Source: Dipetalonema caudispina
Lineage: Eukaryota > Nematoda > Chromadorea > Rhabditida > Onchocercidae
DNA length: 64,000 nt
Direction of reading: 5' to 3'
Assembly (NCBI GenBank): GCA_013365325.1
Contig: JABVXV010000001.1
Location: 1,550,001 to 1,614,000 of the forward strand
The notes beneath the pieces are model-generated. The model saw nothing but the letters and a program-made list of their open reading frames with translations, did no database searches and was not told the DNA's origin. The position numbers and the translations under genes were made by a program. Position 1 is the stretch's first letter. Every line of letters starts with the position of its first letter. Shown one piece after another: positions 58,701 to 64,000 of this stretch.

Positions 58701-59072
58701 GATTCAGGCATTTAATGTACGGTCGTACCTCAGTGTCTTTGAGAATGTCGAACGTAATATTGGGGTGATCTGGGTAGGCAATACAGTGATTTCCCTTGAG
58801 CTAAAATCTGTTTTGAAATAAATCAGTGATACTAATAACATTCTGTATCTAATGAGCTTTTTTCTTGGTAAATTGAGTGCTTGTTACTGCATATTATTTT
58901 ACTATTGAATTCAGGTATTCCTCACATACTGGTAATTGGAAATCGGACTGCTCGGACGTTGGCAAGCAATCCAACCGTGGAATATTATAGAACAGAAGCT
59001 CATAATGATGAACTGATCAATGTTGGAGATCTTGAATATGTTGAAATTCCAAGATTTATTGAAAAGCTGTAA
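55757..59072 (+). CDS. pars-2: Mitochondrial prolyl-tRNA synthetase
   Basis: Charges mitochondrial tRNA-Pro; bacterial-type class II synthetase. Exons: 55757-55898, 56124-56346, 56813-56988, 57398-57551, 57922-58104, 58342-58587, 58915-59072; about 428 aa if 5 nt are added between exons 1 and 2. Motifs: WQKAGRWSAFESEMFHL, CLQPTHEEMVTKLI, class II motif 2 in KFRDETVVGHGLLRSREFLM (about 141-160), ADAGNIGGDMSHEYHLP, IEIAHTFQLG, and motif 3 CFGIGIGRLIAALID (about 286-300, with Gly where bacterial enzymes have Thr before the Arg). The C-terminal anticodon-binding domain includes APFKVAVILP and DDRLDNSIGRRL. The basic N-terminus (MRVHRASTML) suits mitochondrial import. As expected for mitochondrial forms, no YbaK-type editing insert is present. 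The exon 1-2 join does not work with GT-AG rules: phase and family length (LPTG-x-R) require exactly five more nucleotides. An AATAAA lies at 59345-59350. Confidence 0.95.
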
Positions 59073-59754
59073 AATTGTTTCAGTGTTTGTTAAAATTTGC
59101 TAATAGGTTATCGAAAAATTTCATTCATTGTTCTGATAGATTACTGCATGAAATGATACACTTAATTGACATATACAGACCCACTTCTTTGTGTATGTGT
59201 TAGCTGCTTTTCTGAGAACTGGAGTTATCATAGTAGATATAAACTTTTCTTATGAAGCCTTTTTAGAAGTAGACAAGGAGTTGCGGCAGTCGAAAGTAAG
59301 CGTTATGCACATTTTTCGTTGCATTTAAATTGTTGTTTCATTGCAATAAAATCCTCTTTCTTTCGTACTATTCCGTCAAATTTTTATGCTGTGTCATGTA
59401 CTTTTTCACAATATTTCAATACTTATTTCAACTTCGGAGATAATTTTTCATAATTGGTTTGTTTGATACTGGTGATAGTAACGAAAAAGTTATGAGTCAT
59501 ACCGTGACCTAAATGCTATACCAAGTTTTGTTCCTGTTGGGATAACTACAAACAATTGAACAAATGAAAAATAAATAAAGCTTGCAGAACGGTTGGCGTG
59601 AATGCAGAATGATGATTGATAAGGTCCTTCAAGTAGAATAATGACATTCAAGTCTTTTTGACCATGGATTTTGTCAGGAGAATCATAATTGAAGAGTATA
59701 GGTGGTGGGATGTATGCAGATCGGTTTTTGGGGCTGCAGTTGGAACTATAAATA
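59073..59754. other. Short intergenic region between pars-2 and TRMT5
   Basis: About 0.7 kb with the pars-2 3' UTR signal (AATAAA at 59345-59350) and no recognised gene. The spacing is longer than typical C. elegans operon gaps, so co-transcription with TRMT5 is possible but not shown. Confidence 0.4.
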
Positions 59755-59763
59755 AGTTTGCAG
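59755..59763 (+). promoter_or_regulatory. Candidate trans-splice acceptor of the TRMT5 gene
   Basis: AAGTTTGCAG ends 24 nt before the ATG at 59788, a consensus nematode 3' splice site without a visible upstream exon. Confidence 0.45.
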
Positions 59764-59787
59764 ATTTTATTTTCTATACTGGCTTGG

Positions 59788-62700
59788 ATGCGTTATGGCT
59801 TCGAATTACTCTCATCAACTAAGGAAGGACACTTCTCATTCATAACCAAGATTCTTTGGGGAAGGTTTCAAATGAAAAGGCTATCGTCGATGCTTACTGT
59901 TTCGAATAAAGTTCGAGGAATCACCGTTCTTACGGAAAATGAGAAGAAATTATTCAGGTCGAATCACTGTTTTCAAAAATTACTATAATGTATTAGTCAT
60001 CATTAGCATTGGGAATAATTTATAGTTTGAGATCAATTTCACCCCTTAATAAATAGGATGATTTTTTTGTATTTATAGCAACAGATAATGCTAATCTGTC
60101 AGGCAATCACTTTTAAAACTCTAGTTAGTTTGTTTAGGTCACATGAATGTGTCAGGTTTTGCTTCCTATTCGGGAATTTTCTAATTAATGGTCATTTTGA
60201 GGATCTAGTGGGAAGTCTTCTTATAACTGTGTAAAATTCTAAGAGTTCCATTCATCAAGGTTCATGCGAATTTCGGTCTAATTTTATGAACTCTTTTTTC
60301 TGCGACAAATTGCAGAAATATGTTAATCGAAAAATTTTTCTTACTAGAAGTTTCATAAAGTGAACATTTAAAATAAGGGGAAGAAATTGCACAAACTGGA
60401 AAATAAGTTTGGTAAGTTTCCGAATTTTCCCAGGGACTTTTATTAACAAAAAGTATGGGTATGAAAAGTTTTGCTTCGTACTGATTTTCTGGAGATAGTT
60501 AATCAAGAAAATAAGGTTAGGAAAACTCATAAAAAGTGAATTATCAAAGAAAAGTCGGGTTAGAAAAACTAAGAAGAAAATTAGGTTCTCTTCATTACAG
60601 TTTTTTGCCTGTTTCAGCAAAGAAATTACTTTACCGGTCATAGTTATACCACCAAAGGTTATCAGTCGAATAATTGGTTGTAAGGAAATAGCAAATAGGA
60701 CAATAGAACGATTTTGTGGTAAAATTAAGGTAATTTGTTTTAATTACGAATTTTCGATTTCCATTTCAAATGAATTTGTTGTTCACAATTTTGTTGTAGT
60801 TTTCCTTTCTTATCCTGCTCTCTTTACTGTGTAACCTTTTTAAACGTTGATCGCTTTATAAGGTAACTTTGATGAAGAATGATATAACTTGAGATATTAA
60901 GCTATATTTCTCAATTTAATATATTTTAGCATGTACTTTCTGAGGTTTCGAAAGTTTTTTCGCTATATATGGCACTGGGAAACTTGACATCCGTATCTTG
61001 TTTAATCAGTCAATTTGGGTCATATATTTATTCATTGTGTGACTCTATTCCTCAATGAATATACATGTATACTTTCTAGAAATGGTAATTCTATTCGAAT
61101 TCTTTAAAATTTCAGCCTGTCATAAATATGCCAAAAGAAAGCGGGAAAGCTATTGTATTTAGTCCCGAAAAAATGGATGAAAGTGCAAGAAGTGCTGTTT
61201 TGGGAACTATAGAAAACTTGACAGGGCTGACGGTCAAGTTTGATTCTTACAGTGTGACCTTGAATTATGATGACTGGCCCGTGAAGTCATGCATTACTGC
61301 AGTTTTACCGGAGGGACTCGAATTCAGGTATGTTAGGTACTTAAGCGGTTCATTTAACTAAATTTTTTATAATTTCTTTGAAAAATTGTTTTTGGAAGTA
61401 AGTTATTGCTCAAGATCTAAAAAATAATTGTTGTTGCCTTCAGTGGTTTTTCCCAAATCGGTCATATTGTTCATGTGAATTTACGGGATGAGCTACTTTC
61501 ATATAAAAAAGTTATTGGGAAAATACTTCTCGACAAAGTCAGCAACTGTAAGTATGTGTTTTCATTTTATTCAGTATTGAAAATTCGGAGTACCAGTTTG
61601 TAGTCATAATGGATAAACAATTAGATCAATAGATACAAACTGTTTGCTTTTCGAAGTTAGATTATTATTTGTATCCTTAAATTTTGCATATTTACCATCA
61701 TTTGTTTTCTAACTTCCCACTCCAAAAAAATAATTTTTCAGTGTTTAAGTATTTCCCTCCTCCCCAGAAACTCAACTTTTACAGGACAGTTGTTAATAAG
61801 TTGGATGCAATTGGACATAAATATCGCACATTTCAACTTGATTTGCTTGCTGGCGAAGAAAATTACAAGACTGAGGTGCATGAAGCAAAACTGCGTTATC
61901 AGTTAGATTTTAGTCAGGTTACTTATTCAACTTTGATTTTTTTATTTGATGAGAAATTAGAATTTCTGCATTATCACTGGTTTTTCTGAAGGTCATGCTA
62001 ATTTGTTTTTGTTTTATTACGCCATATAAGTATTTTATCAAAAGTAGTGAGGATACATCTTCTATCAAATCAGTTATAGGTGTTTTACAACCCAAGATTG
62101 AGCACGGAACATAAGAAAATAGTGCAAAAAATTGGTAAGCGGTCAATTTTTTATGATTGCTGTACCGGTATCGGACCTTTCGTTTTACCGGTAATAAGGA
62201 ATGGAGCTCATCATGTTTTAGCAAATGACTTAAATCCGAATTGTATTGATTATCTCAAGCGAAACATGGAGCTCAATCACGTAGGTTTTCACATCCACGT
62301 TATAAATCGTTAGTTTTTTTCATTTAATTAAGAAAGAAATATAGGTAAACATTAAAATTTATGTTTAGTTATATTTTTTATTGAATTACTTTTTAAAACT
62401 TCTCCTTTGTGAACTTTTTCTTATTCCAAGGTTTTCCACTTTTCTATTGTAAATTTCAGTTATCATTCGAGCGGCTGAAATTGTATAACATGGATGCAGC
62501 CATATTTATCAAAACTGTTCTCGCAGATGACCTAGCAGATGAAATAGAATATTACAATATCTCTGATTCTGAAAGTAACAATATGGTTTTTTTATCATTT
62601 AGTATTTATTTCTGTTTTTTTAACTTTTCTCATAAAAGTCGAACTTTTCCGGCAAGAGATTTTGACTAGTTTTATTTCTACGATATTTTTCAAACTTTTA

Positions 62701-63516
62701 TCCTTGTTTTCCTTCATTTTCAGACAAGACTCCCACAGATGCACATGTTGTAATGAACTTGCCAGGCGTATCCTTACAGTTTCTTCCTTATTTTCGGGGA
62801 TGTTTACATGATAAACCCAATTTGCCAGGTTAGTGAGTAGTGTACATAATTATTGAATTTTTGAAAGATATTTTACCGTAATAGGTTCCACTCTAATTTT
62901 GTTGCAGGCACTACCCTTCCATTTCCGTTTTACGTGCACTGTCATTTTTTTGTGAAAGCACCGGATGATTTGGAGGATAACTGGTACTTCGATGAAGCAC
63001 AAAATTTGATACGCAAAAGTGTCGGGTAAATTTTACTAACAATGAAAAATTTGTTCGGTTTGTCTATATCAGTTGAATTATGCTTACTGAAATAAATGTT
63101 TTCATTTATTCATTTATTTCAGATGCTGACAAAATCTGTAAAGAGAACTTTTCTTCACCGTATTACATAATTAAGGCCCAAATTTCATATTAAGCGATAA
63201 AAAAGAATTTGGGTTATTGTGATACCTTTTGGTTTTCAGTATTTCAAAATTGAATTTCACTGAAGTACGTTTTGTTCGAAATGTTGCTGGACGTAAGAAG
63301 ATGTTTTGCGTCACATTTCAATTTCCTGACGAATTTCTGTTCTCTTTCGACACTCAAGAACTAGAAGTCAGAAAAGCCAGCAGTATGGAAGTGGCAGAAA
63401 CTAAAAAATGCAATGATGGAAGTAGTAGCGATGAACGGAGTTGTGCTCGACGAACAATTTGTGAAACACAGATTGGAGAATTAGAACCAGAGCTAAAGAA
63501 AAGCAAATTCAGTTGA
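59788..63516 (+). CDS. TRMT5: tRNA (guanine37-N1)-methyltransferase, TRMT5/Trm5
   Basis: Methylates N1 of G37 next to the anticodon, preventing +1 frameshifting, in cytosol and mitochondria (family knowledge). Exons: 59788-59957, 60618-60729, 61116-61327, 61444-61551, 61785-61917, 62080-62280, 62460-62574, 62724-62828, 62908-63025, 63240-63516; 516 aa, all GT-AG and in phase. Matches in order: VRGITVLTENEKK (N-terminal), VLPEGLEFSGFSQIGHIVHVNLRDE, YNPRLSTEH, the SAM-binding loop FYDCCTGIGPFVLP (about 268-281), LANDLNPNCIDYLKRNMELN, the catalytic-site motif VVMNLPGVSLQFL (about 359-371), HCHFFVKAPDD and VRFVRNVAGRKKMFCVTFQFP. Two in-frame ATGs in exon 1 (59788 and 59872) could give longer and shorter N-termini; the segment between is basic/hydrophobic and could be a mitochondrial signal. 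The Lys/Glu-rich C-terminus is variable in the family. An AATAAA lies at 63561-63566. Confidence 0.95.
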
Positions 63517-64000
63517 CGAGATTTAATTAGTAGCATTTTGAGAGTTATTGCCAATGTTTAAATAAAATTTGCTTTTTTATCTCGTGCATTCTTCCACTCT
63601 AAATCTTCTTTGTGTTGCAATTTAACAAATTTAATTTCTTAAATAATTAGCCTTTAAAATATCTTGATAATTTTCACATCATCATTGTAATGAGCACAAC
63701 TCAGCAAAGACTATCAAATGGTTCTTCCCTATGGTACTTTCTTTTAAAGCAAGATTAAATAGCATTTGAGAAATAAGCCTATTTTTAATACTTAATTCTG
63801 TGGTAGCTTCTTTCATGTTGAAACATAGAGTGGATGTTGACTGGAGTTTCGGTACTTCTATTTGCAATATGACAAAAGTTGCTTGGTAAAAGGAAAGTTA
63901 AAAATTCGAAAATGATAAGGTGAATCATGAGATTAAGTGTAATTTAGTAATAAATTTTCCAGTTGATATTGTAACCCTTTTATTTTGATTTGAATTTGAA
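63517..64000. other. 3' flank of TRMT5
   Basis: Contains AATAAA at 63561-63566, 45 nt after the stop. The remainder is AT-rich without a recognised exon. Confidence 0.5.

Overview
The window is AT-rich nuclear DNA from a nematode, most likely a parasitic clade III (filaria-like) worm. Genes are split by many short-to-medium introns with TTTTCAG/TTTGCAG-type acceptors. Several predicted start codons lie 11-60 nt downstream of an isolated 3' splice site, as expected for spliced-leader trans-splicing. Protein sequences look nematode-like (an UNC-122-type olfactomedin collagen, an SQV-4-type UDP-glucose dehydrogenase). Genus and species cannot be decided from the sequence alone. No transposon ORF, CRISPR array, rRNA or tRNA was recognised.

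Layout. 1-8.6 kb: no confident gene. It has purine/pyrimidine-rich patches, a G-quadruplex-like run and a possible minus-strand exon near 0.35-0.6 kb. 8.6-21.5 kb, plus strand: a twisted gastrulation-like secreted BMP modulator, glucose-6-phosphate isomerase, a UBE2G2-type ubiquitin-conjugating enzyme and a GKAP1-like coiled-coil protein. 24.1-35.6 kb, minus strand: UDP-glucose 6-dehydrogenase and a gliomedin/UNC-122-type membrane protein with collagen and olfactomedin domains. 35.6-49.1 kb: mostly an AT-rich gene desert, with one unrecognised candidate multi-exon gene at 41.1-42.8 kb. 49.1-63.5 kb, plus strand: an acetylcholinesterase with an intact catalytic triad and a hydrophobic C-terminus, mitochondrial prolyl-tRNA synthetase, and the tRNA m1G37 methyltransferase TRMT5.

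How the genes relate. The set is mostly single-copy housekeeping: glycolysis, ER-associated ubiquitination, nucleotide-sugar supply for glycosaminoglycans, and two neighbouring genes for (mitochondrial) translation. Three genes act outside the cell or at its surface: Tsg, UNC-122 and acetylcholinesterase. All exon coordinates were derived by hand from reading frame, splice consensus and remembered family conservation. Junctions that do not resolve with GT-AG rules are flagged: a GA-AG intron in gpi, GC-AG introns in the GKAP1-like gene and UGDH, a 5-nt problem in the prolyl-tRNA synthetase, and a homopolymer frame break in the GKAP1-like gene.
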